DNA of 64,000 bases, taken from positions 8,246,001-8,310,000 of the forward strand of contig OZ176052.1 of NCBI GenBank assembly GCA_964247055.1, written 5' to 3'. This document shows positions 26,126 to 37,900 of the stretch, piece after piece. The first letter of the stretch is position 1. Every line of letters begins with the position of its first letter. The notes beneath the pieces were generated by a model that ran no database searches, was not told the origin of the DNA, and saw nothing but the letters and a program-made list of their open reading frames with translations. Origin of the DNA: Paragordius varius. Taxonomy: Eukaryota > Nematomorpha. The translations under genes and the position numbers were made by a program.

Positions 26126-26465
26126 TTATTTTAAATGATGAAATAATTTTTCAGCAACCTAAAATATATATAAAAAATTACATGATGGTCTCTATAGTGA
26201 ATAAAATCAAAAAGTTCTTCTTCACAAGTTTCATCCGTACCGGGAGTATTGTTAACACGTTCGGTGCAAACTTCCAACCGTTTCTTCAATATCCTCGCTT
26301 TTTTAGTTAATACAGCTTTTTCACGAAGTTCAGTCATGGGATCCTTAAAATATTATAATAAAAACTTTTAATTCCTAATATAAACATAAAAAATACTTCT
26401 TCATCGGCTGCATTAACAATAAAAAAATTAGTAAGGCGATTAAAAAACCCAAAAAAATTTATCAT
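26126..26465 (-). CDS. UQCRH: Cytochrome b-c1 complex hinge protein (subunit 6), complete
   Basis: Respiratory complex III subunit that helps dock cytochrome c in the intermembrane space. Exon 1 26397-26465 (23 codons from ATG), 53-nt intron, exon 2 26182-26343, 23-nt intron at 26159-26181, exon 3 26126-26158 ending HHVAEKLFHHLK-stop. The 87-residue product matches the family from DPMTELREKA to the C-terminus: RLEVCTERVNN, ETCEEELFDFIHYRDHH. Both introns are GT/AG. The 23-nt one is required, since without it the frame reads on past RDHHV with no family similarity, whereas splicing restores the conserved VA-x-KLF ending. The inner Cys pair (EVC...ETC) is kept. The outer pair of the vertebrate protein is replaced by Ala and His together. 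The Glu-rich N-terminal stretch of mammals is reduced to ADEED. Confidence 0.92.
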
Positions 26466-26829
26466 AGTAACCACACGAAGACAGAGAAAAAAGAGTTTGT
26501 GAGCTGACCTAAACAACCAAAAACACTGATAAAATATCAAGCAAGTATTGTACAAATATAAATAAGGTGCTCAAGACTTAGTTATAAATTTTTTTAAAAA
26601 TGCATCGTGAAAAAATAATCAATTTTAAAAGGAAACCTGAAAATAACATATCTCTTATTAAAATTTATAAGAAAAATTTGGACTCAAATCATGTGCACAT
26701 TTTCGATATAAAATAGTGTCATTGATTATGCCAGATAAATTGAAATAGTACTTTTAGGATACAACTTTAACTAAATGATTTAGAGTTAAAATAAAAATAT
26801 ATTACATTCCTGTATTTTTCATAGTGTCC

Positions 26830-26832
<3 letters not shown>

Positions 26833-26866
<34 letters not shown>

Positions 26867-27862
26867 TGATAGGAAAATGTCGCATGATTATCATAATGGT
26901 TTTGGCCCTTACGATCATATAAAAAAGTTATTTAATCTTTTATGGCAAGTGCCGCATATCAGAAAATGACAAATTTTTGTCCATTTTTTCAAATAAAATT
27001 TTTTAGGTGAAGACTAAAGGCTTCATTCCATAAGATATCACTAAAATCATATACTACATAAGTGTCCACAAATATTATCTGTTTAAATATTATGTTCTGA
27101 TATGAAAATGTTTCATGATTATCTAGAGGCTTTTGATTTTGGCCCTTGCTAGTGATTTAAGAAAATTATTTGCATTATTGTGGGTAAGTGGTCCGTGTCA
27201 GAAAATGACAAAATTGCTCATATTTTAAATAATATTTATGATCAAAGAGGCTTCATCCTAAAAATTATCACAAAAATATACCATAAACTACATAACGAAA
27301 GCAAAAAATATTTTAAAATAATTATAATTAATCTCATTTTTTGCTTTACTAAAATGTGCAAGTTCTATTAAAATAAACGCAAAAAGGTCATAGCGCGCAA
27401 AAATTTAAATGTAATATCAACTAAATATTTTTTTTAAAAATGCATATTTTTTAAATTTAACTTATAGTAAGATTTTTTAGAAGCGTACTTCATATATTTA
27501 TGTTTTGAGGGAAACGGTTAAAACGCTTTAAGATATTATAAAAACACTTTCTCGATATAATACGATATTGCTGAACATCGCTTCATAATTTTAATTTAAA
27601 AGTTAGTATGCTTAATTTTTTTGTAAATTTTTGTAAAAAATCACCATATTTATTTAACATATATTTATTTGATATAAGTAAAAATCTGAGGCAATGGAAA
27701 TCATCATCATCGAATTATCGAGAAAGTGATTTTGTAATATTTTAAAGCGTTTTAACCCTTTTTCTCAAAACATAAATATATGAACTACGCTTCAAAAAAT
27801 TAATAATTAGATTTTTGGAAAAACTATGCATTTTAACATATAGTCTTTGATATCAAAATTTA

Positions 27863-27913
<51 letters not shown>

Positions 27914-28228
27914 GTTTTTATCGCCTGATTCCACAAGAAGACAAAAAATTGGGACTTTTGAAGCCCACATCCAAAAATTAAAATTTCCTGAAAATACTGT
28001 TTTGCTAAATGTAGTTTATAACATATTTTAGCGATGCTTTTTGGAATGAGGCATTTACCTTTGACAAAAAAATTTTTATTTAAGAAAAATGTTAGAAATT
28101 TTGCCATTTTTTGATATGTATTTCTTATCACAAAAGTGCAAATAACTTTGTATCACTAACAAATCCAAAAGCACTATGAAAATCATGAGAAACTTTCCTA
28201 GACTATATATATATATATATATATATTT
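26833..28228. repeat. Long fold-back (palindromic) element with TA tracts
   Basis: The left arm (about 26866-27600) and right arm (about 27640-28200) are inverted copies. For example TTCATATATTTATGTTTTGA and AACGCTTTAAGATATTATAA near 27490-27545 return as their complements near 27735-27795. The centre is near 27620. (TA)n runs lie at about 26833-26865, 27864-27911 and 28204-28228. The left arm also contains an internal near-duplication (TTCTGATA-GAAAATGT at 26864 and 27094). A second copy is at 56.4-57.2 kb. No coding sequence. Confidence 0.75.
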
Positions 28229-28537
28229 CATCAGGTATTATTTTGTGGATATTGTGATATCAGAAAATGGTAAAATATGCGCACATTTTGCTACATAATT
28301 ATTTTTGGTGAAAGCTGAATGCTCAAAAATGTCAGACGGTGTTATTTACGTCCCTACAGTTGCTCATAAATTTAAAAAATTAGGTTTTAGCCGTATAATG
28401 GTAAAAAAATACGATATTCTTAAAAAATTTTACATAAAATGGCGCCTGATACAGATTAACATATAACCTTTAGGGTGATGCAACTCATAGGTATTTTAAA
28501 CTCTATTTTTATAAAAGTATTTAAGATTTTTTTATCC

Positions 28538-29652
28538 CAGGGGTCCGCAACCTTTTTTGGAGGTGAGCCGTTTTTAAATAGAAAATTTTCGAGCCCTATG
28601 CTTGAAAATATTATTAAAATAGTACTCTATACTAATATAATAGTATATTTTTAAAATGTAAAAAAAAATAATTCTTAACATTACATGCTACATAATAATA
28701 ATAATATGTGAGTATGATTAAACAATTTTTTACTCCTTTTAAACCTAAAAATATGAGATATCCATTTTTCATGACTATAATAGTTTATAAATTTTATTCA
28801 TTAAAAATTCAATGTGCTTTCAGTTCGTGAATATTCTTTGATAATTTATTTAATGGTTGTGTTTTCGACACTGATACTCTCAACAAGTTTTGCAAATTTT
28901 CATCCGCTATCGTTCTATATTTTGATTTTATGAAATTTTTTGAAAACGTTTGTTAGCATAAATTTGCTTAAAAAATGCAAATCCTTGATTTAGCAAAATA
29001 TTTTAGAGTGCTAATATTATCTGGTAGATTTAAATAATCAAATTATTTCCAAAATCATGTTTATCTGCATTTTCAGATTGCAAATCAGTTAACTCTAGCT
29101 GTTTTTCTGGACAATATCAAATTTAGGATATAAAAATAAATATACTCTTTAATGTCCATAAAATTCTTGAAACCGATGACGAAATTTTCATCCAACACTA
29201 TTAATTCAATAAAATTATGCGAGGGTCATTGTTTTATAATTTTGATTTACATCGATTGCTAAGTCTTTTAAAGTTGCGAAATATATAATTTTATTTTGCA
29301 ATGTTATGTTTGAAATTAAATAAGCGGTGATATCAAACAGAAAAATTAAGCATAGCTATTTAAAAATTGATGATTCTGGGTTATAAATATCTTTTTCAGT
29401 CAAAAATTTTTGTATTTAATATACAAATCAAAAAATTTTTCAAGACTTTTCCTGGGCTAAGCCATTTTACTTCTGCAAAGTAAATAACATCGTCATATGA
29501 ATTGAATTTCATCCAAAAAATTTCTAAACAATCGATTGTTCGAAAAAGTTGTCACTTAGTTACAGGCCGCGTTTCGGCTTTAAAAGATTTCAATTTTTTT
29601 AAATTCTTCGGCGGGTCAAATTTGGCTCGCGAGCCCTAGGTGCCGACCCCTG
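28538..29652. mobile_element. hAT element with decayed transposase
   Basis: The termini are CAGGGGTCCGCAACC and GGTGCCGACCCCTG, about 1115 bp apart. On the minus strand (about 28820-28935) the text KYRTIADENLQNLLRVSV is recognisable. It is the C-terminal dimerisation region of hAT transposases related to ZBED5/SCAND3-like domesticated proteins. The rest of the transposase is decayed, with many stops. An 8-bp target duplication is not clear. Confidence 0.8.
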
Positions 29653-29734
29653 CTTTAAATTGTATAATTCATATTTTTTAAAAACTGTTTAAAATAATTT
29701 GCCAATTCTAAAATCATTTTATCCTTATTAAACA

Positions 29735-29945
29735 CCTTTAATTGGGGTATATGGATACCCCAGCAAACTATGTAATGACATAAAAATACTACTCAGGCGA
29801 CTGAATTTTTATATTCTATCTGAATAAAAATAAGCTAAAATATTTTTTTAAATTAATTTTTGAGGAAAATGTTCCATACTATTTTGGCACCGTTTCTATT
29901 TCATTTTTTTGTTTTCGTATTCATTTTGCTACGGCTGAAACTTGC
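29735..29945. repeat. Half copy of the GGGGTAT/ATACCCC MITE
   Basis: AATTGGGGTATATGGATACC followed by interior text similar to the 49915 copy (AATAAGCTAAAATA, then GTTCCATACTATTTTGGCAC). The other end is missing, and it is more diverged than the 10.7 kb and 49.9 kb copies. Confidence 0.55.
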
Positions 29946-31974
29946 TATTATTAAATACATTAAGCTTTTCCTGTCTAATTTTTTCCTTCTAAGGATAAAA
30001 TAGGGAATATTAAGCTTATTGGTTAATTAACAACATCATATTATTGAGAGTGCAATTAATTGGTTGTTTATTTGTGTTTGGCTCTATCTAAATTTTTGAT
30101 TTCGACAAATATATCAAATCATGTTTTGTTGATATTAATAAAAAAAATTAATTTTCAAAATTAACTAATCACTATGACCATACTATGACTTGAGTTATAC
30201 ATATATATATATTAGTGTAAAGTGTTGACAATTTAATTTATAACATTCTTTCACAATTTTGAGTTATACTATTCCCATGATATTTAAATTTTAATTCTAT
30301 TGGGGTAAATTTTAATACTTTTACTGCATATGGTCTTAGATATAGTCGATATTTTCCATATAATAAAAAAACTTAAAATTTTCCAAACATTATTACACTA
30401 TCATTTTTTAATGAATTTCTTAGGTAAATAATGCGTGAATTATCATTTTAAAAAAGTTGTATTATCTTATATGTAACACCAATTAAATAATTTTGTGCCT
30501 ATAATTATCTATATCATACCTCTATCTTTTTTTTAAATTTAATCTACCCCAAAATTCCGTTTTATACTTTAAAATCTAAAGGTACTTAATTTATTTATTG
30601 TCGTCATATTAAAATCCTTTTACTAAATATGTGTATACCTTACACTTTCATTGATATGGAATTAGATGTATACACCACCATATATATGAATATCTTTTTA
30701 TAAATTAATCTTGACCTCAATTTTCTCATGTTTTTTGTGTTGTTGGTGTTCTGTTTAGTCATTTAAAAAAAATGATGTCTTTACAAAATATTTGTTACAA
30801 TATTTTTTTTAAAATCATCATTTTTTTTATTACACATTAAAGCATAATCAACTTTTTAGATCAGATATTGGAATGTAATCTAATACATATTATATATATT
30901 TGGGTATGACTGTTTTTGTAACGTTTTTGAAATATGCTTTTTTGATAAAACTTTTTTATGATAGAAAAAATATCTTTCATCATCTCCCAAAAATGGGTCC
31001 AATACACTTAATTCCAATGTATAGATAAAGAGTTGTATGGTAGTTTTAGGGTTTGAGATAATCTAATTTAAGGTTAATTTTATGATAATTAGTAACGGTA
31101 AAAATAATTCCAACTACATGGAATTTATCACCAAGTTTTGCAAAATTATATGAAAAAATTTGCTTTATTAAGTGTTTTATGAAGTGTTCAAAAATTTACC
31201 ACATACGTTTTTTTTACGAAATATCGTAGTCAGTTAGTTCATCTTTCATATTCATAATTATAATTATTTATTACATACATTCTGAAGATTTAATTTGTAA
31301 AACATATTTTTTCGGAATAAAATATAATTAATAGACAATATATTATGCTACAGTTTATTAAACTTTGTACAATATGTTTAAATTTTGCTATTTTATTTTT
31401 TTAGATGCTCCTCCGGTTCTGAATGTGGATAATACATAAAAACGGAAGAATATTTCCAACTGATAATAAAAAGCATGGATATGTGCATTAGAAATTTTTT
31501 TTGAACATGTTTGTCTGCATTTCTCTTATATCTGTTAATTATCCAACGCAAAATTTTAATACATATTAAATGCGTAAAACTTCATCATTTAATTCAAAAC
31601 TTTGGGGGGCTATCTTTTAAAAATACGCACGCTCTTAATTTTACATATAACAAAATATTTGGAATGTTTTTGTTTTAATATATTCGACACTATACTAAAT
31701 TACATGTAAGACTAAAAGATTTACCCTTTCTCTTTCTCTATATTATTATCTATACTTCATCTGTCCCATCCCATCCCAACATACATGTGTCACACTGTAA
31801 TGCTTACTTTTTACCTATAATAAGGTCTCGACAAAAAATAATTATTTAATGTTTCAGCAAATTAATATATAACTTCTATAAGATATTTAAGCGCTCGTCG
31901 ATTCCCAAATTATATTCCGTTCTCAGAATTTTAAAAAACCAAATCACTACAAACTATCCATAGACCCTAAATCA
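29946..31974. other. AT-rich upstream region of the galactosyltransferase gene
   Basis: No gene was recognised. One short phrase at about 31400-31436, after a good acceptor (TTTTTTTAG), reads APPVLNVDNT-stop and could be an isolated last exon of a plus-strand gene, but no partner exon was found. The promoter and 5' UTR of the gene at 31975 should lie in the last few hundred bases. Confidence 0.4.
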
Positions 31975-34900
31975 ATGTGGACGAAATTGCGAAATTTTAT
32001 GTTTTATCGCCATCGATCTCAATTACTTACCCTTACAACGTTTGGCGGTTGTGGACTTTTGTTATTCACTTACCTGGCTGTGTTTAAGGGACATGGAACA
32101 TATTATGAAAATAACTACAACGATAAAAACATACTAGAAAGTAAGGACGTTACTACTAATCACCAAAAATTTTGGGAAAAAATTTCATCTTATTTGAACT
32201 TTGGCAAAAACGATGGCGAGGGAAGACAGCAATCCCTCCTATACAATAATTTGTTAGGTTCCCTGGTTAATCGGAATAACATGTATCCCGGGCTTAATCT
32301 CCAGAAACCACTTATACATGAAGGCCGTATAGTACAAGCTATGGATGGATACCCAAAATTATGTATTATTGTTTATTTAATATTTGCTACTATTTTTACT
32401 TTTTCTTAGTGATTGCTATCTCTAAATAACTAACATACTTTTATAATTTATATAAACTATCCACTTTTTCCTCAAAAAAATTAAATGTTTCAATGAATTA
32501 TCATATTTTTTTAAAAATTTTAGAAAATATTTTTAAGATTAATAATAATGCATTTTACTTTTTAGATTGGTACATTGTACCTTCATATATTCTGAAAACT
32601 GCTTTATATCTCAATAAAGGGTTATGAACGCTAATACCTATTTTATATTGTCAATTACTTGTGATGTACTAGGTGTCGTCCATTTTTTTACAATTTTATT
32701 AACCTATGTCGTCTGTTTCCTCTCTTTGTCATAAAAATGTTAAAATCTTATGCATACAATAAACCATATAAATTGAGTGTTTTCCGAAAATAAACCCATA
32801 TATAACATACATCAAAGGAATATTTTTTAATTTATTACACTATGCTAAAATACTTTTTTTTGTACAACTAAAAACTTAAAATTTACATTGTCTATACCAA
32901 CCATTTTTATATTGACATGTGTGTCCTTCATTACACACACAATTTAAACCATATTTAAATTTATACTTGTATATATCAAGACACCAATTTGTATTACCAA
33001 ATAATTATATTATACATAATATATGTGGATAGTTTTTTTTTAATTATAAATTATATAAGCCTAATGTGGTAGGTAAAACGATTAATTTGTTACACTGTGT
33101 AATCGGTTAAACAAACAAAATATACAGCAAACATATTTTAAATTTCATTGCATAGCTTTTTCCATTCGATTTTAATTATAATTATATGGTTTTTTCGCAC
33201 GAACATTACTAAATGAGGAAAAAAACATAGATATAAAGGTATAGAGATGGAATAAAGGGATTAACTGTACATATATAAATATTTTTATATATATAACTTT
33301 TTTTGTTTTAAACTTCCGTGTTTGGATTAATGAAACAACAATGTATATAAAAATAAAATTTTGCAAATTTAATTTGCACCTTTTTTATTGTGATTTTCAT
33401 CATAATTTTTAAATTTTTTTTCATACTTTGTAAAAAATAAATTAACCTTTAAGGACGTGAAGGCGGATGTTAAACAAATTTTTCGTATAACAGTTGAAAT
33501 GTTAAACATTAAATTTTAAATTTGTCACGCTAAATATATTTTAACCAAACCAAAATATATGATAAATTTTTTATGTGCGAGCAAATATGATAAATTATTA
33601 TACACCAAATAATTTAAAAAATGTAGTAAGCCACATGTGTGATACTTAGTTACATAATAAATTATGGCTAAAAAATATGATAACATTGTTAAAAAGTTTA
33701 ATTTAAATTATTTTAAAATATGATTTAGTTCTAGTAGAATTTTGTGTAGATCATTGTCAAAAAATTCCGTAATACTGTAAACAGCAATAATGGTTATATG
33801 GGTCTTTGAGTAACTTTTTCTTGCTTGCACTTAATCTGTTAATATAATGTGTTGAGGTTGAGCAAATTAAAACAAACCCAAAATTTAATTTCTTTATTAA
33901 CAAATAATAAATTATATATAACCAATAATATACTGTATAATAGTGAATTTTCAAAATTTTTAGAAAATTCCAAATTAGGGCGCCGGACTATCACACTGTG
34001 TGTATGGTAACTGCCAATTTTTCATCATCACTGTCAGCCCTGACAGACGACTGTTAATACCTATGTCCTTCATTAATAAAAAAGGAACTCTTCACTGTAT
34101 ATTTTTTATCAGAAATTAAAACTAAAAATAAACTTAAAATTCTGTATTTGTTAATACTCGTCCTCGTGGGTTACTTTAACTTTACAGTAAACTGCAATAT
34201 TATTGTTTATATGGCTGTTTTCTGTATATATAAGTTTTAAAATTCTAACTTCAATTTATTTCGTTATATTTTCAGTTTATAAAAAAAACATAATTATTTC
34301 TAATTATATCATAAATGATAATTTCATTCATTATCTTTGCAAAATTAAAGTATTGAACGGCATATAGATATCATTTTTTAATGAAAAAGGAATTTTTTTG
34401 CCGCTAACATTTTAATGGACACTGCATCCAATTTTGAAATTAACCTGGTTTTAACTGAATTATTATTGGTTTCCTATTTTTGGATAACTTTAGTTTTTAG
34501 TGTTGGCCAAATGATTGGTTCAGTACATTTCTTAAAAAAATTCCCAGACAATAATCGCCCATTTTACGTTTGGGTTTTCCAAGATGTTAGATTTTTTTTG
34601 ATATTTCTAATAACTAATAAAAATATTTGACTTTTCTCTTGTCACTAAGTGTTAATCCACACTACTGTTAAACCTATTTTTGAGACAACCCAAAAATTCA
34701 CACACAAGTCGATATTGGTTTCATAAAATTGTCAACTATTATTGATCGTATGCAACAGGTTTTTTTGTAAAAAAATCCTCATCAGACAAAATTTGACGCT
34801 AATGGATTTTTTTATTTTTATATCAAAGTGGGTTTCGAAATTCTAACATACACCCCATCAAAATATTTAAATTTAGGTGGGGATGATGCTAATTGAATAT

Positions 34901-37900
34901 ATAATCAATTTCACCGAAATAACCAAATTTAGCAGTTATTTTTTAATTTTATTATTAGATAGACCAAAAACATGTTAAAAATCGGTGTGATTTTTTGTTT
35001 TAATGATTTTGCATAAAAAAACGAGAATATTTTTCAACAAAAAAAGTGAATAATAATAAAAAAGTACTCTAACAAACAAAGTGTCCTTATAAAATAGTAT
35101 TTTGCCTGGAAATCGCATATATATAATATTCTGTGCTAGATAATGGTAATGGAGGAAACAACAAGTATAATACTTTTCCACCCTCATCGTTTTCTTCTCC
35201 TGCCTATCGTTTCCCTTATGAACCGCAACAACAAGCAATGATGAGTGGAAATGGGCCCATAACTGTACCACATCGCAAATATAAATGGAGAATCCTGTGT
35301 TGGGTCTTAACTAACCCATCTAATTTACCTACCCGAACTATTTATGTTAAACGCTCTTGGGGTCCACGGTGTGATAAAACATTGTACTTGAGTACATTCA
35401 CTAATGCCGACTTTCCAACCGTTGGACTTTTAGATCAAAACATGACCGATTTCATGTTGGATGATGATGAAATTACTACAACTATTTTAACCCTCTCTAC
35501 CACCAGTCAAAATATGTCAATTGCTTCATCTATTAAACGAGCTAAAATGTCTTCTAAAGCAAATGCCAAACAACAACGGAAAAAAATTGTTGAAAGTAAA
35601 CAACTTAATTCGGAGAAAGCTAGGATGGCTTGGATCTACATTTACAAAAAGTATTACAATGATTATGATTTCTTTTACAAAACGGATGATGACACGTACG
35701 TAATAGTTGAAAATTTGAGAGATTACTTGGAAACTAAGGATCCCGGCGATCCTGAATTTTATGGCCATAGGTAATTTTTTTATTATACCTTTGCAAATCT
35801 ATATGTAATAATTGGTTATGATGAAATTGTAATTTTTTAAAGGTATATGCCACACTGTTTGACCAATAACCAATTCTTACATTTATTTCACAAGAAGTGT
35901 AAAATAAAGTAGCATATAGTGTATAAAGGTTTGTCCATAATTAAATAATTAAAATTAAGTTAAAATATAGGAAAAAGTGTTTAACTTCAACCATTTGTTG
36001 TTTGTTATTATACACCACTGTAAAAAGAAAAAAATTTTGGAAGGGGATTTACTGTAAAGCAATACAAATAGCGCATGTACAATATAATCAACTAGGTTGA
36101 CAATGACCTAAATTTAGCACATTTTTTTATATAACTAGAAAATTATTGGCCGTTTCAACGCACATTACTGTATATGAAGTGATAAATGTCTAGTAACGAA
36201 TTCTCTGTTGTGATAAAACTGATACATTGATTTATGGAATATAAATCGATGTGTTTTTGGTTTTATATAAATAATTATTTTTAGAAGATCATTATATATA
36301 TATATATTAATACTACTTTGCTATTTTTTAAATGCCATTAGATGTGGATTATATTAAATATATAAATTGGTGACATACTTGCGTAAATGCTTAAACATAA
36401 ACGAAACGACACCACTTGTAAACGTTTAGCTTTTAAAATGAATGACCATGATTTTAAGTTTTTTGACATACATGGATGGTCTAATTTTGTTTCAAATATA
36501 ATATACATTTTATTATGAAGTTTTATGTATACATAATATAATTTATATCTTTTTTCCATCTAAATTTAAGTTATATATTATAAGGATTTATTTTGCACTG
36601 AACACATATATTTACGATAATTATACTAGAATTTAATCGTCTTTAGGGATTAATTATACTAATTTCGTCTAAAATAATATTTTCATGTTTCTTTACATTA
36701 TAACAATATGGTTACATACATACACTACACCTACAATTACTATTTATAAGTAGCGCTATTTTTAAACTTTTATTATTATACCAGATATTAAATATGAAAC
36801 GTTTGAAAGTTTTGTGGGTTTTGTTAAATAATTAATTATACACCCAGAAAATGTTAGAAATTTGTCCTCCCCTTATTGACACATTTGTTGTAGTTTGAAA
36901 AGTTTAATTATTTATCCTGTGATTTAGATGTAAATTTGTCATTTTTGGATATTTATCTATAATTTAATATGGATTTTCATTTTGGTAATTACATATTTTA
37001 CAACTCGTACAAGTCTGGTTCATAATTAGATTAAAGTAAGTGAGTGTTTTGTCAAAACACAAAGACTTGTTTAAAATGTAAAAAATTTAATTATGTACAT
37101 TGTCAACTAAGGTCACATCTTATGCTAAAAGTCACAAGTTTTTCATAAAATAAAATACAGACCATGTTAATCCTAAAAATTAATTACTTTCAAAAAAAAT
37201 GACAAATAATAACTTCTACTTACATGTGTGAATGTATAATTAACTCAAACTTTTTTGTCATTGGTGAGATATAATTTTTTATAAATCATAAAAGTTTTAA
37301 TCATCGTGCTGTAAAATCTCTATTTCATAGCCAGCTCTGCACTATCTTGCGTCGCTCTGGCTGAGTTAGGAAAAGGATTTTTAGCTTTTTTATCCTTAAA
37401 AATTAGATAGCGAAAATATATATAACAATATATTTTTAAAAAATACGATGCAACCATTATCCTAAATAATTTTATAAGTTTTTAGAATTGCTAAATAGCC
37501 AACATTTATCAAAATCCAGATGTTTGGAGAAAAATATTAGCGGCATATATTTGAGAAGAAATTCATTTAATAACATTTTTAACGGTTTAAGTTTTATTCT
37601 ATAGTGGCATAAACAATCATATTATTTAAAAACCAACCTTAACTTTAACAAGTGAAAAAAAATAGCGGAATATGACAAAGTTTATTTTCAAAGTGTGTCA
37701 TTACAGTTTTATTTACATGAAATAATAGCTGCAGTCTGTTTTTTAGACATAGCATAAATATTCTTTTTTTGGTTTTGTTTGAATTTTGCATCTTGTGCCG
37801 CCAATTATTCCATTAAAAAGATAAAATACTTAAATATATATTTTAGACATGAATGTTATTCCTCGTTTTTATTTAAAATTTTAATACTATAATTCATCTT

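Noticed and set aside
26833-28228. Idea that the regular TA tracts mark a CRISPR-like or centromeric array
   Set aside because: The spacers are not of constant size, and the region is explained by a fold-back repeat plus microsatellites in eukaryotic DNA.
31400-31436. Possible isolated terminal exon (APPVLNVDNT-stop) before the galactosyltransferase gene
   Set aside because: No upstream exon could be found; ten codons after a good acceptor can occur by chance in this composition.
34415-34630. Hydrophobic 71-codon ORF in galactosyltransferase intron 1
   Set aside because: No recognisable relative, splice context or phase that fits the host gene; kept only as a note.
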